Notes: generated by a model from the sequence alone, not told the origin. DNA of 44,703 bases from an uncultured Bacteroidales bacterium (GCA_946408345.1 CAMJRR010000021.1:1-44703); one strand, 5' to 3'. Counted from the first letter of the stretch, positions 25,804-34,183 are shown. A program made the numbers and translations.

Positions 25804-26583
25804 TTATATGCTTAATGATTCGTATATCTGAAAAGGTTCAATATAACGGTGCGCCGTCCAATCAAAGCAAGTGGGCACTACTGAGGCATAGTTGTGTTGT
25901 AACGCCCAAAGGTCAGTATCGGGCATAATGTCGTCGCTTTCGAAAGTGCCTTCCAAGTCGTAGAACTGCTGTCCGTTTTCATCAAACTGGTCCTTGAAAT
26001 ACTCCACCCAGCGGCAAGCTGCTTGACGGCACACTTTAATGCCCTTCATAGGCTCTTCAGCGCGTTTAGGAAAGTTCACATTCAGGCAGACGCCCTTGGG
26101 TAAGCCTTCTTTCAGCACTTTTTTCGTGATTTCGAGAATAGCAGTATCGAGATGGTCGAAGTCGGCATCAGGATTAAGACTGAAAAGGCTGTATCCAATG
26201 GCGTTCAAGCCATTCATGCAGGCCTCGATAACTGCGCCGATGGTGCCAGAATACACTACCGTTGTGGCAGCGTTCATCCCGTGGTTAATGCCCGAAACCA
26301 CCAAATCGGGCCATCTTGGCATCAGTTTCTGATAGCCTAGCTTCACACAATCAACGGGCGTGCCATTACAACGGTATTCTTTAAAGCCTTCCTCCTCATG
26401 AACGAGACGGACATAAATCCTCTCGCGAATGGTGCAGGAGTGACTCTTCGCCGACATCACTTCATCAGTGGAGACAAGCGTCACATCTCCAAGGGTTCGC
26501 ATTAGTGTGACCAATTTCCGAAAGCCCTTGGCCGCGTATCCGTCGTCGTTGGTAATCAATATTTGGGGACGTTTTCCGTTCAT
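25804..26583 (-). CDS. surE: 5'/3'-nucleotidase SurE
   Basis: This 259-residue metal-dependent nucleoside monophosphatase releases phosphate from nucleotides in the cytoplasm. The N-terminal ITNDDG motif carries the metal-binding Asp13-Asp14; AKSHSCT supplies the conserved serine, and VSGINHGMN the conserved Asn and loop. YSGTIGAVIEA and LNVNFP are further family blocks. It begins a run of close genes (surE, small membrane gene, lpxB, comEC) and has a -7 element 18 bases before its ATG. Confidence 0.95.
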   Translation of the reverse strand: MNGKRPQILITNDDGYAAKGFRKLVTLMRTLGDVTLVSTDEVMSAKSHSCTIRERIYVRLVHEEEGFKEYRCNGTPVDCVKLGYQKLMPRWPDLVVSGINHGMNAATTVVYSGTIGAVIEACMNGLNAIGYSLFSLNPDADFDHLDTAILEITKKVLKEGLPKGVCLNVNFPKRAEEPMKGIKVCRQAACRWVEYFKDQFDENGQQFYDLEGTFESDDIMPDTDLWALQHNYASVVPTCFDWTAHRYIEPFQIYESLSI

Positions 26584-26600
26584 TTTGCAACAATGTGCCG

Positions 26601-26608
26601 CAAAATTA
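26601..26608 (-). promoter_or_regulatory. -7 element of the surE-lpxB-comEC unit
   Basis: On the minus strand TAATTTTG matches TAnnTTTG, in the 34-bp gap after maf. It suggests the unit has its own start in addition to any read-through from maf. Confidence 0.5.
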
Positions 26609-26617
26609 GCAAAAAAC

Positions 26618-27199
26618 TCAAAAGGTTTTCAAGCATTGGTACAATTTTCGTGTCGGCAGGCCCATCACATTATAGAACGAGCCTTCCAATCCGCTGATGC
26701 CCACGTAGCCAATCCATTCCTGGATGCCGTAGGCACCCGCCTTGTCATAGGGTTTGCAATGCTCGATGTAATAGTCGATTTCCTCATCATCGAGTTGGGC
26801 GAAAGTCACATTCGAGCGCACCGCAAACGACTCCGTCTTCTCCGTCGAGCGCACCGTGACGCCCGTCACCACATGATGCGTCTTGCCCGAAAGCAGTTGC
26901 AACATACGGGCAGCATCTTCCCTATCTTTCGGCTTGCCCAAAATCTCGCCTTCGCAAATCACAACAGTGTCGGAGGTAATCAACAGATAATCAGCGGGAA
27001 GTTCATCATCATTGAATGCCAACGACTTCTGAAGGCTAAGGTATTTGGGAACCTCGTCCAAAGGCAGATCGTTTGGATAGTCTTCTGGCGTTTCCTTGGT
27101 CAGAATCTCAAACTCCACGCCCATGCCACGCAACAGTTCCTGCCGGCGAGGTGATTTGGAGGCTAGGATGATATGGTATTTTTTAAGGTTGGAGAGCAT
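26618..27199 (-). CDS. maf: Maf family nucleotide pyrophosphatase
   Basis: This 193-residue Maf/YhdE-type house-cleaning enzyme hydrolyses non-canonical or excess nucleoside triphosphates to monophosphates. Seen: LASKSPRRQELL near the N-terminus (phosphate-binding loop), ITSDTVV with the catalytic Asp, LGKPKDREDAARML, the SGKTHHVVTGV block, and DKAGAYGIQ..GxxGSFYNVMGLP near the C-terminus. Length is usual for the family. It is 27 bp downstream of the DUF3990 module on the same strand and 34 bp upstream of surE. Confidence 0.95.
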   Translation of the reverse strand: MLSNLKKYHIILASKSPRRQELLRGMGVEFEILTKETPEDYPNDLPLDEVPKYLSLQKSLAFNDDELPADYLLITSDTVVICEGEILGKPKDREDAARMLQLLSGKTHHVVTGVTVRSTEKTESFAVRSNVTFAQLDDEEIDYYIEHCKPYDKAGAYGIQEWIGYVGISGLEGSFYNVMGLPTRKLYQCLKTF

Positions 27200-27226
27200 A
27201 TATCAATAAGGTGTAAAAACTCAACT

Positions 27227-27433
27227 CTAAGACATTTCCTCCTGTAATAGTTCATAATTATAGTCTGGACTTTGTAAGTACAGACCCGTTTCCGTATCCA
27301 AAATCTTATCGTAAAGCGTTGAGTTATAAAGCAAATCAAGTGCTTTCTGAAAAGAGACATTTTGATAAAGCATTATCAGTTTCACCAATTCAGCGTAAAG
27401 GTAATCTGTTATAAATGTTTGTTCCTTGCTCAT
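27227..27433 (-). CDS. Small helical protein, third gene of the DUF3990 module
   Basis: This 68-residue acidic, probably all-helical protein (MSKEQTFITDYLYAELVKLI..., ending in a SPDYNYELLQEE segment) has no family I can name with confidence. Its size and helical pattern resemble the DUF3791-type proteins that accompany DUF3990. Its ATG at 27433 overlaps the stop of the DUF3990 gene as ATGA, so translation is coupled; the longer in-frame start at 27460 would lie inside that gene. A partner or antitoxin role is an inference from context. Confidence 0.7.
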   Translation of the reverse strand: MSKEQTFITDYLYAELVKLIMLYQNVSFQKALDLLYNSTLYDKILDTETGLYLQSPDYNYELLQEEMS

Positions 27434-27909
27434 ATCCGTGTAAGTTTTGCCACAGCCCACTCTGTACCGAAAAAATACTGGTTGTTAAGGTCACGATAAC
27501 GCAATGCTTCGACCAATTGAGGTAGCGTTATCAACCCCATTTCAAACAAATCCAATTGTTGCACTACGCTATCGTCCGCAACTGGGCCGACAACTATGTC
27601 ATAATCATGGTGAAATCCGGTCCGCGAAGCCTTTCGGTTTTGAAGAATAAACATAGCCCATTCTTCACTAACCACATGGAACACCCTGACATTCAATTCA
27701 CCAGATGTCAATTCATTTTCATCAAAAAGAAAAGTAGTTACGACAGGTTTTGTATCAAGGAATTGCCTTGCCTTCCGCTTTGCCATCTCCATTGCTTGTT
27801 GCGGCAAAGTAGTCAAGTAAAATCCTTTGCCAAAATCTTTGTTGATATGACCTTTGGACAAGTCGATTTTGTCGATGGCGACATTCGAACCGTGGTAAAG
27901 TTCAAGCAT
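27430..27909 (-). CDS. DUF3990 protein, ADP-ribosyltransferase-like
   Basis: This 159-residue protein matches the DUF3990 pattern: ELYHGSN at the N-terminus, DFGKGFYLTTLPQQAMEMAKRKA at ~26-48, and a DYDIVVGPVADD segment at ~105-116. The H..GxGFYLT..QA layout is that of ADP-ribosyltransferase folds (H-Y-x type), where the first His and the Tyr bind NAD. Whether it is catalytic is not established here. It is the middle gene of three: 8 bp of overlap with the DUF3791-like gene upstream and a 4-bp ATGA overlap with the small gene downstream. A NAD-linked toxin flanked by two small partners is a plausible reading. Confidence 0.8.
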   Translation of the reverse strand: MLELYHGSNVAIDKIDLSKGHINKDFGKGFYLTTLPQQAMEMAKRKARQFLDTKPVVTTFLFDENELTSGELNVRVFHVVSEEWAMFILQNRKASRTGFHHDYDIVVGPVADDSVVQQLDLFEMGLITLPQLVEALRYRDLNNQYFFGTEWAVAKLTRI

Positions 27910-28120
27910 ATTTCAAATATCCTCCGTGATTTTGGCAAACTCTTGTCAAATCCTCAATGGCATCCTCAAACGAAAGCGTATGCTCAGCCTCAAAGCAATC
28001 GTCCAAGAACTCTATGCCAGCAAAGCGTTTCAGGTACTGATAGGCTTGCTTGGAAGTCATGGAATAATGCTCCGCAAACTTCCGAATGGTCATAATAAAA
28101 TATGAGGGTTTGAATTCCAT
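27902..28120 (-). CDS. DUF3791-like small protein, first gene of the DUF3990 module
   Basis: This 72-residue protein (MEFKPSYFIMTIRKFAEHY, then SKQAYQYLKRF, AGIEFLDDCFEAEHTL, and a final helix EDLTRVCQNHGG) resembles the DUF3791 family found beside DUF3990 genes. The start at 28120 is preferred because the longer frame to 28231 runs through the promoter. It overlaps the next ATG by 8 bp. Likely an antitoxin-like or chaperone-like partner of the DUF3990 protein, by context only. Confidence 0.75.
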   Translation of the reverse strand: MEFKPSYFIMTIRKFAEHYSMTSKQAYQYLKRFAGIEFLDDCFEAEHTLSFEDAIEDLTRVCQNHGGYLKYA

Positions 28121-28138
28121 ATTGTTCTTTTTGCTTTG

Positions 28139-28146
28139 CAAAAATA
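28139..28146 (-). promoter_or_regulatory. -7 element of the DUF3791/DUF3990 module
   Basis: On the minus strand TATTTTTG, 18 bases before the ATG, matches TAnnTTTG. No clear -33 TTTG. Confidence 0.5.
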
Positions 28147-28170
28147 TAAACTTTTCCCGAAACCTGCCAT

Positions 28171-28205
28171 AAAAAAACAAATAGCGGAGATTTTTCCCCG
28201 CTATT
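28171..28205 (-). terminator. Terminator of the tdh gene
   Basis: AATAGCGG (28180-28187) and CCGCTATT (28198-28205) form an 8-bp stem; the minus strand continues TTTGTTTTTTT. It lies 28 bases after the tdh stop. Confidence 0.8.
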
Positions 28206-28232
28206 CTATGATTTTCCAGAAACCACTTCAAA

Positions 28233-29180
28233 TTACAGCAGCTTCTTCTTCAAAGTCTCAATCATGTCGACCGTCATTTTGTCGAGGTCGTACTTGGGGT
28301 TCCATCCCCACTCGTTGCGGGCGCAGCTGTCGTCCATCTTGTTCGGCCAGCTGTCGGCAATGGCCTGACGAATCGGGTCGAACTTGTACTCCATCTCGAA
28401 GTTCGGATAATATTTCTTGATGGCGTTGTAGATAATCTCCGGGTCGAAGCTCATGGCCGTCACGTTAAACGAGTTGCGATGCACGAGTTTGGTCGGGTCG
28501 GCCTCCATGATGTCCACCATGGCATCCAAAGCATCGGGCATATACATCATGTCCATGTAGGTGCCTTTGCTGATGGGGCAATAGAACTTCTCGCCCTTCA
28601 CGGCAGCATAGTAGATCTCCACAGCGTAGTCGGTGGTGCCACCGCCAGGCAGCGTCAGGTTACTGATAAGGCCCGGGAAACGGACACTACGGGTATCCAC
28701 ACCGAAGCGGGTGAAGTAGTAGTCGCTCAACAGCTCACCCGTGACCTTGGTCACGCCGTAGATGGTGTTCGGGCGCTGAATAGTGTCTTGAGGTGTGTTG
28801 TCATGCGGTGTGCTGGCACCGAAAGCACCGATGGATGAAGGCGTGAAGACAGCGCAATTGAAGATGCGGGCCGTCTCAAGGCAGTTCACCAAGGAGCCGA
28901 TGCCGACATTCCAACCCAGCATAGGGTTCTTCTCGGCTGTGGCCGAGAGGATGGCGGCAAGGTTATAAATCGTGTCGATGTTGTACCGTTTCACCACCTC
29001 GACGATTTGCATAATCTGTGTCGAGTCGATTCTTTCAAAAGGACCGGTCTCGGCAATTTCACCAGTCAAAGGGCGAAGATCGCTCGCAACCACGTTTTCG
29101 TTTCCGTAAGTGTGGCGAAGCTTCTTCACCAATTCTGTTCCGATCTGTCCGCCGGAACCAACGATTAATATCTTTTTCAT
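28233..29180 (-). CDS. tdh: L-threonine 3-dehydrogenase (SDR/epimerase type)
   Basis: This 315-residue NAD-dependent short-chain (GalE-like) L-threonine 3-dehydrogenase oxidises threonine to 2-amino-3-ketobutyrate. The Rossmann loop GSGGQIG is at residues 8-14. The catalytic Tyr141/Lys145 are in YGVTK, after the TPSSIGAFG block. RFPGLIS and TYMDMMYMPDALDA are typical of this subfamily. ATG at 29180 is chosen over an upstream TTG. The next gene upstream on the same strand, kbl, encodes the enzyme for the next step, so the pair makes glycine and acetyl-CoA from threonine. The 130-bp gap to kbl contains repeated AATTAAGAAT-type words but no convincing terminator. Confidence 0.94.
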   Translation of the reverse strand: MKKILIVGSGGQIGTELVKKLRHTYGNENVVASDLRPLTGEIAETGPFERIDSTQIMQIVEVVKRYNIDTIYNLAAILSATAEKNPMLGWNVGIGSLVNCLETARIFNCAVFTPSSIGAFGASTPHDNTPQDTIQRPNTIYGVTKVTGELLSDYYFTRFGVDTRSVRFPGLISNLTLPGGGTTDYAVEIYYAAVKGEKFYCPISKGTYMDMMYMPDALDAMVDIMEADPTKLVHRNSFNVTAMSFDPEIIYNAIKKYYPNFEMEYKFDPIRQAIADSWPNKMDDSCARNEWGWNPKYDLDKMTVDMIETLKKKLL

Positions 29181-29310
29181 TGTCAATTACCAATTTTTAA
29201 TGCAGAATGTAGTATTAAGAATGAAGAATTGGAGCAAAGTCCTACGACGCATTGCGACATTAACTTCGTTGAATCACCAATTTTTACATTCTTAATTCTT
29301 AATTCATCAT

Positions 29311-30498
29311 TCACTTCAAGATTCCCAGTTCCTTACCAATCTTCACGAAGGCGGCGATGCACTTGTCGAGGTGCTCACGCTCATGGGCGGCACTCACCTG
29401 CACACGGATACGGGCCTGTCCCTTCGGCACCACAGGATAGTAGAATCCCGTGACGAAGATACCTTCTTCCTGCAACTTGGCGGCAAACTTCTGCGACAGC
29501 GGGGCGTCGTAGAGCATCACGGCGCAGATGGCGGATTGTGAAGGCTTGCAGTCGAAGCCAGCCTCGGTCATCTTCTTGATGAAGTAGTCGGTGTTGGCGT
29601 GGAGCTTGTCTTGCAATGTGTTGGTCTCGCTCATCATCTCGAACATACGGATGCCAGCAGCCACGAGGCCAGGAGCCATCGAGTTGGAGAACAAATACGG
29701 ACGGCTGCGCTGACGCAACATGTCGATGATTTCCTTACGACCCGTGGTGAAGCCACCCATGGCGCCACCGAAGGCCTTGCCGAGGGTACCCGTCAGAATT
29801 TCGATCTTGCCACGGAGGTTGAAATGCTCGGTCACACCACGACCGGTCTTACCGACCACGCCAGCAGAGTGGCTTTCGTCAACCATCACCATGGCGTTGT
29901 ATTTCTGTGCAAGTTCATAGATCTTGTCGAGCGGGCAGACATTGCCGTCCATGGAGAACACACCGTCGGTGACGATGAGGCGGAAGCGGCACTTCTGAGC
30001 GTCTTGCAGTTGCTTCTCAAGGTCGGCCATGTCGGCATTGGCATAGCGGAAACGCTGGGCCTTGCAGAGACGCACGCCGTCGATGATGGAAGCGTGGTTC
30101 AAAGCATCGGAGATGATGGCATCGTCGGGGCCGAGCAACGGCTCAAACACACCGCCGTTGGCATCGAAGCAAGCTGCATAGAGGATGGTGTCTTCCGTGC
30201 CGAAGAACTCAGCGATCTTGGCTTCCAGCTTCTTGTGGAGGTCTTGGCAACCGCAGATGAAGCGGACGGAGGCCATACCATAACCACGGGCATCCATACC
30301 GTCCTTGGCGGCTTGGATCAGTTCGGGGTTGTCGGCCAAGCCGAGGTAGTTATTGGCGCAGAAGTTGAGGCAAACCTTGCCACCAACCATAATTTCAGCG
30401 CCTTGGGCACTCTCGATGATGCGTTCACGTTTATAAAGGCCGTCGGCTTCAATCTGAGCCAACTCCTTTTTCAAATACTCTTGAAAATTAGCGTACAT
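29311..30498 (-). CDS. kbl: Glycine C-acetyltransferase (2-amino-3-ketobutyrate CoA ligase)
   Basis: This 395-residue PLP-dependent alpha-oxoamine synthase cleaves 2-amino-3-ketobutyrate with CoA to glycine and acetyl-CoA. It has FCANNYLGLADNP near residue 47, GYGMASVRFICG, DALNHASIIDGVRL, VDESHSAG and the PLP lysine Lys241 in GTLGKAFGGA; RPYLFSNSMAP and RIRVQVSAAHE follow in the C-terminal part. Length is normal (about 398 in E. coli). Pairs with tdh. A -7 element lies 33 bases upstream. Confidence 0.95.
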   Translation of the reverse strand: MYANFQEYLKKELAQIEADGLYKRERIIESAQGAEIMVGGKVCLNFCANNYLGLADNPELIQAAKDGMDARGYGMASVRFICGCQDLHKKLEAKIAEFFGTEDTILYAACFDANGGVFEPLLGPDDAIISDALNHASIIDGVRLCKAQRFRYANADMADLEKQLQDAQKCRFRLIVTDGVFSMDGNVCPLDKIYELAQKYNAMVMVDESHSAGVVGKTGRGVTEHFNLRGKIEILTGTLGKAFGGAMGGFTTGRKEIIDMLRQRSRPYLFSNSMAPGLVAAGIRMFEMMSETNTLQDKLHANTDYFIKKMTEAGFDCKPSQSAICAVMLYDAPLSQKFAAKLQEEGIFVTGFYYPVVPKGQARIRVQVSAAHEREHLDKCIAAFVKIGKELGILK

Positions 30499-30530
30499 GT
30501 GATAAATGTTTTAAAGTTGTTCTTTGGGTG

Positions 30531-30538
30531 CAAAGGTA
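30531..30538 (-). promoter_or_regulatory. -7 element of kbl-tdh
   Basis: On the minus strand TACCTTTG matches TAnnTTTG, 32 bases before the kbl ATG. No obvious -33 TTTG at the expected distance. Confidence 0.6.
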
Positions 30539-30948
30539 CAAAAAGAGTTGATAGGTTGTACGCGATTTTTATGTTTTTTAAAATAGGCCAGTTTTAGATT
30601 AGTACAAATATCCGCTGTTCGTAAATCTTTACGAAAAAATTTGGAACAACTAATTACAAATTCAAAAACCAGGTTCTATCAATCAAATACCCCCAAAAAG
30701 CGCTAATACAATAAAGAATAACAGTGGCCTTATATATAAAACAGATTTACAACAACCCTTTCCTCCAAATCAACTACTGCATTTGTAACTTATCCTTGAG
30801 TTGTTGCCCCGACAAAACGGGGAATTAATGGAACTTTGGTGTTCAAGGACTGCAACAAGTGCTATCTGATTATTTTATGTCTTTTGAATTTATCTTTCTT
30901 TTGTCCAATTATTCTATTGATTTGAAAATAAGTTAATTATCAAGGATA
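30539..30948. other. AT-rich intergenic region with no supported gene
   Basis: No open frame of useful length. It contains a near-perfect inverted repeat at 30618-30635 (TTCGTAAA/TTTACGAA, 2-base loop), which could be an operator or a small hairpin, and the structured segment 30793-30858 (separate entry). The composition is markedly A/T-richer than the flanking genes. Confidence 0.6.
30793..30858. other. Possible pseudoknotted RNA element
   Basis: TCCTTGA (30793-30799) is complementary to TCAAGGA (30843-30849), and TTGTTGC (30801-30807) to GCAACAA (30852-30858). The two 7-bp helices cross, as in a pseudoknot. A short CCCG/CGGG hairpin (30808-30821) lies between. It is 91 bases past the stop of the DUF2442 gene (copy 2); on that strand it could be a 3' element of the DUF4160-DUF2442 mRNA or a separate small RNA. 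Confidence 0.35.
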
Positions 30949-31215
30949 CTATGCTTCATGGGCATAACTCGCAAAATTTCCAAGAATCTGTTCGATATGA
31001 ATGACCTCGTCGGAATCTTCAAAAGAGAAACCGTTGCCGAGGATATACCATTTCTTTCTCTGTTCCATACTCAATCGCTTCACACTTGGAAACTTTGAAA
31101 TGGAAACAACAATAATCCTTCCATCCTGTAAGGTTATCTGCATCTTGCCCCGCATGGGGAAAGAGACATCCTTAATCCGTGGGACCACATCCCAATAGCC
31201 TTCTATTGTGTACAT
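30949..31215 (-). CDS. DUF2442 protein, second gene of a DUF4160-DUF2442 pair (copy 2)
   Basis: This 88-residue protein matches DUF2442: a leading VVPRIKDV strand, MQITLQDGRIIVVSISKFPSVKRLS in the middle, and a helix-rich end with NGFSFEDSDEVIHIEQIL. The KFPSVKRL segment with a following WYILGNG block is the usual variant; copy 1 differs considerably, so these are two subfamilies and not a recent duplication. It begins 2 bases after the DUF4160 stop. Confidence 0.8.
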   Translation of the reverse strand: MYTIEGYWDVVPRIKDVSFPMRGKMQITLQDGRIIVVSISKFPSVKRLSMEQRKKWYILGNGFSFEDSDEVIHIEQILGNFASYAHEA

Positions 31216-31217
31216 AG

Positions 31218-31508
31218 TTACTCCTTTACTTTTATGCTTTTTACTTTTTCACCAGCCTTAAACTTTGCCCATTGCTCCAGCAATTCTTTTCGATACTTTT
31301 TCACAACTTCAACGATTTGCGCCATTTGTTTGTCGGTAAGTTCGCCTTTTTCAACCACTTCCACTTCTGGTTCCAACCATATCTTGCCCAAATCCACTAT
31401 ACCTGCCTTACCCACATGGACATGCGCTCTGTTTTCGTTGTTATCAGTACCGTAAAACAAGAAAGTCCAAATCACTTTCGCTGTAGCATATATCAAGACT
31501 TTGGGCAT
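31218..31508 (-). CDS. DUF4160 protein, first gene of a DUF4160-DUF2442 pair (copy 2)
   Basis: This 96-residue protein carries the DUF4160 layout: a short strand (FLFYGTDNNENRAHVHVGK, with the conserved HxH), IWLEPEVEVVEKGEL, then two helices (DKQMAQIVEVVKKYRKELLEQW) and a lysine-rich tail. It is only distantly similar to copy 1 at 18055-18306. It is divergent from cysS, with its own -7 element. Function is unknown. Confidence 0.8.
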   Translation of the reverse strand: MPKVLIYATAKVIWTFLFYGTDNNENRAHVHVGKAGIVDLGKIWLEPEVEVVEKGELTDKQMAQIVEVVKKYRKELLEQWAKFKAGEKVKSIKVKE

Positions 31509-31531
31509 AAGTTCAAGTTATTTTCACCCCG

Positions 31532-31539
31532 CAAATATA
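31532..31539 (-). promoter_or_regulatory. -7 element of the DUF4160-DUF2442 pair (copy 2)
   Basis: On the minus strand TATATTTG matches TAnnTTTG, 23 bases before the ATG. Confidence 0.5.
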
Positions 31540-31579
31540 TACATTTTTACTTTACAAGCCTTCCAATCGCTTTATTTTG

Positions 31580-31587
31580 TACTTTTG
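31580..31587 (+). promoter_or_regulatory. -7 element of cysS
   Basis: TACTTTTG matches TAnnTTTG, 26 bases before the cysS ATG, in the 105-bp divergent spacer. No TTTG at the -33 position. Confidence 0.6.
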
Positions 31588-31613
31588 CGCAATAATTCAA
31601 AATCCCAACAAAG

Positions 31614-33104
31614 ATGAACGGCACCTTATATATTTATAACAGCCTTTCGCGCTGCAAACAGCCTTTCAAACCCTTGAACGCCCCACACGTGGGCATGTAT
31701 GTCTGCGGTCCCACCGTCTATGGCGATGCGCACCTTGGTCACGCCCGTCCAGCCATCACTTTCGATTTGGTGTTCAGGTATTTGCAACATCTCGGCTACA
31801 AAGTCCGCTACGTGCGCAACATCACCGACGTGGGTCACCTTGAGCACGATGCCGATGAAGGCGAGGACAAAATCGCCAAGAAAGCCCGCCTTGAAAACCT
31901 AGAGCCGATGGAAGTGGCGCAATACTACACCAACCGCTATCATGCAGCGATGGACAAGCTGAACGTGCTACGTCCTTCGATTGAGCCACACGCTTCAGGA
32001 CACATCATTGAGCAAATTGCCATGGTGCAGAAGATACTTGACCATGGCTATGCCTACGTGGAGAACGGATCGGTGTATTTCGACATCGAGAAATATAATA
32101 AGGAGCACCCCTACGGCATCCTCTCGGGACGCAACTTCGAGGAGATGCTCAACACCACGCGCGAGCTGAGCGGTCAGGAAGAGAAGCACAACCCCGTCGA
32201 CTTCGCCCTTTGGAAGAAAGCTGAACCTAAGCACATCATGCGCTGGCCTTCGCCTTGGAGCGACGGCTTCCCGGGCTGGCACATGGAATGCTCTGCCATG
32301 GGCTGCAAGTACCTCGGCGAGACCTTCGACATCCACGGTGGCGGCATGGACCTCATGTTCCCGCACCATGAGTCGGAAATTGCGCAAAGCGTGGCCGCCA
32401 ACGGCAAACAGCCCGTCACCTACTGGATGCACAACAACATGATTACCATTGGCGGGCAGAAGATGGGCAAGTCGTTAGGCAACTTCATCACCCTCGACGA
32501 GTTCTTCAACGGCAGCCACATCAACGCCAAGGGCGAGGAAATGATTGCACAACCTTACAGTCCCATGACCATCCGCTTCTTCATCCTGCAGGCCCACTAC
32601 CGCAGCACGCTCGACTTCAGCAACGAAGCCCTGCAAGCCGCTGAAAAAGGATACAACCGCCTGATGGAAGCCGTGAAAGCTGCCAAGTGCCTGAAAGCCA
32701 CCGAAGGTGCCGCCAGCCTCGACATCCCAAAGATCGTCGATGCCTGCTACGATGCCATGAACGACGACTTCAACAGCCCCATCGTCATCGCCAACCTCTT
32801 CGAGGCCGTGCGCATTGTGAATACCGTAAAGGACGGCAAGGCACAAATCAACACCGAAGAGCTGGCTCTGCTCAACAAACTGTTTAACGACTTTGTCTTC
32901 GACATCCTGGGCTTGGTGGAAAGCAACGCCTCTGACGGTAGCGGTGCCCTCGTCGACGGCCTGATGCAGACCATTATCGACATCCGCAAGCAAGCCCGTG
33001 CCAACAAGGATTGGGCCACCAGCGACAAGATTCGCGACGAATTGGCCAAACTCCACATCACTTTGAAAGATGGCAAGGAAGGCACGAGCTGGATTATGGA
33101 ATAA
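31614..33104 (+). CDS. cysS: Cysteinyl-tRNA synthetase
   Basis: This 496-residue class I aminoacyl-tRNA synthetase charges tRNA-Cys. The N-terminal block [18 protein letters not shown] contains zinc-binding Cys31 and the HIGH-type [16 protein letters not shown] and FPHHESE supply the other zinc ligands. The KMSKS-type loop is KMGKS (residues 283-287), within [11 protein letters not shown]. The C-terminal anticodon-binding helical region is complete, ending [11 protein letters not shown]. It is the first gene of a plus-strand unit with the patatin-like and PagL-like genes (26- and 27-bp gaps). Confidence 0.97.
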   Translation: MNGTLYIYNSLSRCKQPFKPLNAPHVGMYVCGPTVYGDAHLGHARPAITFDLVFRYLQHLGYKVRYVRNITDVGHLEHDADEGEDKIAKKARLENLEPMEVAQYYTNRYHAAMDKLNVLRPSIEPHASGHIIEQIAMVQKILDHGYAYVENGSVYFDIEKYNKEHPYGILSGRNFEEMLNTTRELSGQEEKHNPVDFALWKKAEPKHIMRWPSPWSDGFPGWHMECSAMGCKYLGETFDIHGGGMDLMFPHHESEIAQSVAANGKQPVTYWMHNNMITIGGQKMGKSLGNFITLDEFFNGSHINAKGEEMIAQPYSPMTIRFFILQAHYRSTLDFSNEALQAAEKGYNRLMEAVKAAKCLKATEGAASLDIPKIVDACYDAMNDDFNSPIVIANLFEAVRIVNTVKDGKAQINTEELALLNKLFNDFVFDILGLVESNASDGSGALVDGLMQTIIDIRKQARANKDWATSDKIRDELAKLHITLKDGKEGTSWIME

Positions 33105-33130
33105 TACTAACCCAATAAATAAAGGACACT

Positions 33131-34156
33131 ATGGCTTATCACTTTAAAAACTTGGTCTTCGAAGGCGGTGGCGTGAAAGGCATCGCCTACGTGGGTGCTC
33201 TTGAAGTACTTGAGAAAGAAGGTATTCTGAAAGACATCAAACGCGTGGCTGGTACTTCGGCTGGTGCGCTAGTTGCCGTCTTAATTAGTTTGGGCTATAC
33301 CGCCCAAGAATTGAAGGACATCCTATGGAAAATCAATTTCCAAAACTTTTTGGACAGCTCGTGGGGCTTGGTGCGCAACACGGCACGTTTCATTGAGGAT
33401 TACGGTTGGTACAAAGGTGAGTTTTTCCGCGAATTGGTTGCCGGCTACATCAAGGAAAAAACGGGCAATAGTGAAAGCACTTTCAAGGATCTGGCCAAAT
33501 CAAAAGATTTCCGTGGCCTCAGCCTCATTGGTAGCGATCTGTCCACAGGATACTCAAAGGTGTTTAGCAACGAATTCACCCCAAACGTCAAAGTAGCTGA
33601 TGCAGCCCGCATCTCCATGTCAATACCTCTGTTTTTCAAAGCCGTTCGCGGTGTAAACGGTGATGGACACATTTACGTCGATGGTGGACTGTTAGACAAC
33701 TATGCCATCAAGGTGTTCGACCGCGTCAATTACGTAAAGAATAAGAACAACGTACGGTACACCGAGTATTATGAAAAGACCAACAAGTCGCTGAAAAGCA
33801 AAAACAAGCTGACTAACGAATACGTCTACAATAAAGAAACTTTGGGCTTCCGATTGGATGCCAAAGAACAGATTGAGATGTTTCTCGACCATAGTATAGA
33901 ACCAAAGGCAAAGGACATTGACTCACTGTTCTCTTACACAAAGGCTTTGGTCACCACCCTCATCGACTTTCAGAACAATGTACATTTGCATAGTGACGAC
34001 TGGCAACGCACAGTCTATATCGACTCGCTAGGCATCAGTTCCACTGACTTCGGCATCTCTGACTCTAAAAAACAGAAACTCGTTGATTCAGGCATTTTGC
34101 ATACGCAAAAATACTTGGATTGGTACAACAACGACGAGGAGAAAGCCAACAAATAG
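33131..34156 (+). CDS. Patatin-like phospholipase
   Basis: This 341-residue protein has the patatin catalytic dyad and oxyanion loop: GGGVKG (residues 12-17), GTSAG with Ser43, and VDGG with Asp184. Proteins of this family are serine lipid acyl hydrolases acting on phospholipids. There is no signal peptide, so it is cytosolic or membrane-associated from the inside. Residues ~195-260 are a Lys/Asn-rich lid-like insertion. It is placed between cysS and an outer-membrane PagL-like deacylase; the three genes are closely spaced and probably co-transcribed. Confidence 0.92.
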   Translation: MAYHFKNLVFEGGGVKGIAYVGALEVLEKEGILKDIKRVAGTSAGALVAVLISLGYTAQELKDILWKINFQNFLDSSWGLVRNTARFIEDYGWYKGEFFRELVAGYIKEKTGNSESTFKDLAKSKDFRGLSLIGSDLSTGYSKVFSNEFTPNVKVADAARISMSIPLFFKAVRGVNGDGHIYVDGGLLDNYAIKVFDRVNYVKNKNNVRYTEYYEKTNKSLKSKNKLTNEYVYNKETLGFRLDAKEQIEMFLDHSIEPKAKDIDSLFSYTKALVTTLIDFQNNVHLHSDDWQRTVYIDSLGISSTDFGISDSKKQKLVDSGILHTQKYLDWYNNDEEKANK

Positions 34157-34183
34157 TTTATTAATCGAACCAGACCAACCAAA

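Noticed and set aside
29599..30597. 332-codon plus-strand frame opposite kbl
   Set aside because: Antisense of a well-supported PLP enzyme with the catalytic lysine; no recognisable product.
31614..33104. KMGKS instead of KMSKS in cysteinyl-tRNA synthetase as a possible defect
   Set aside because: The loop context is intact and I believe this variant occurs in other Bacteroidota enzymes; the rest of the protein is complete.
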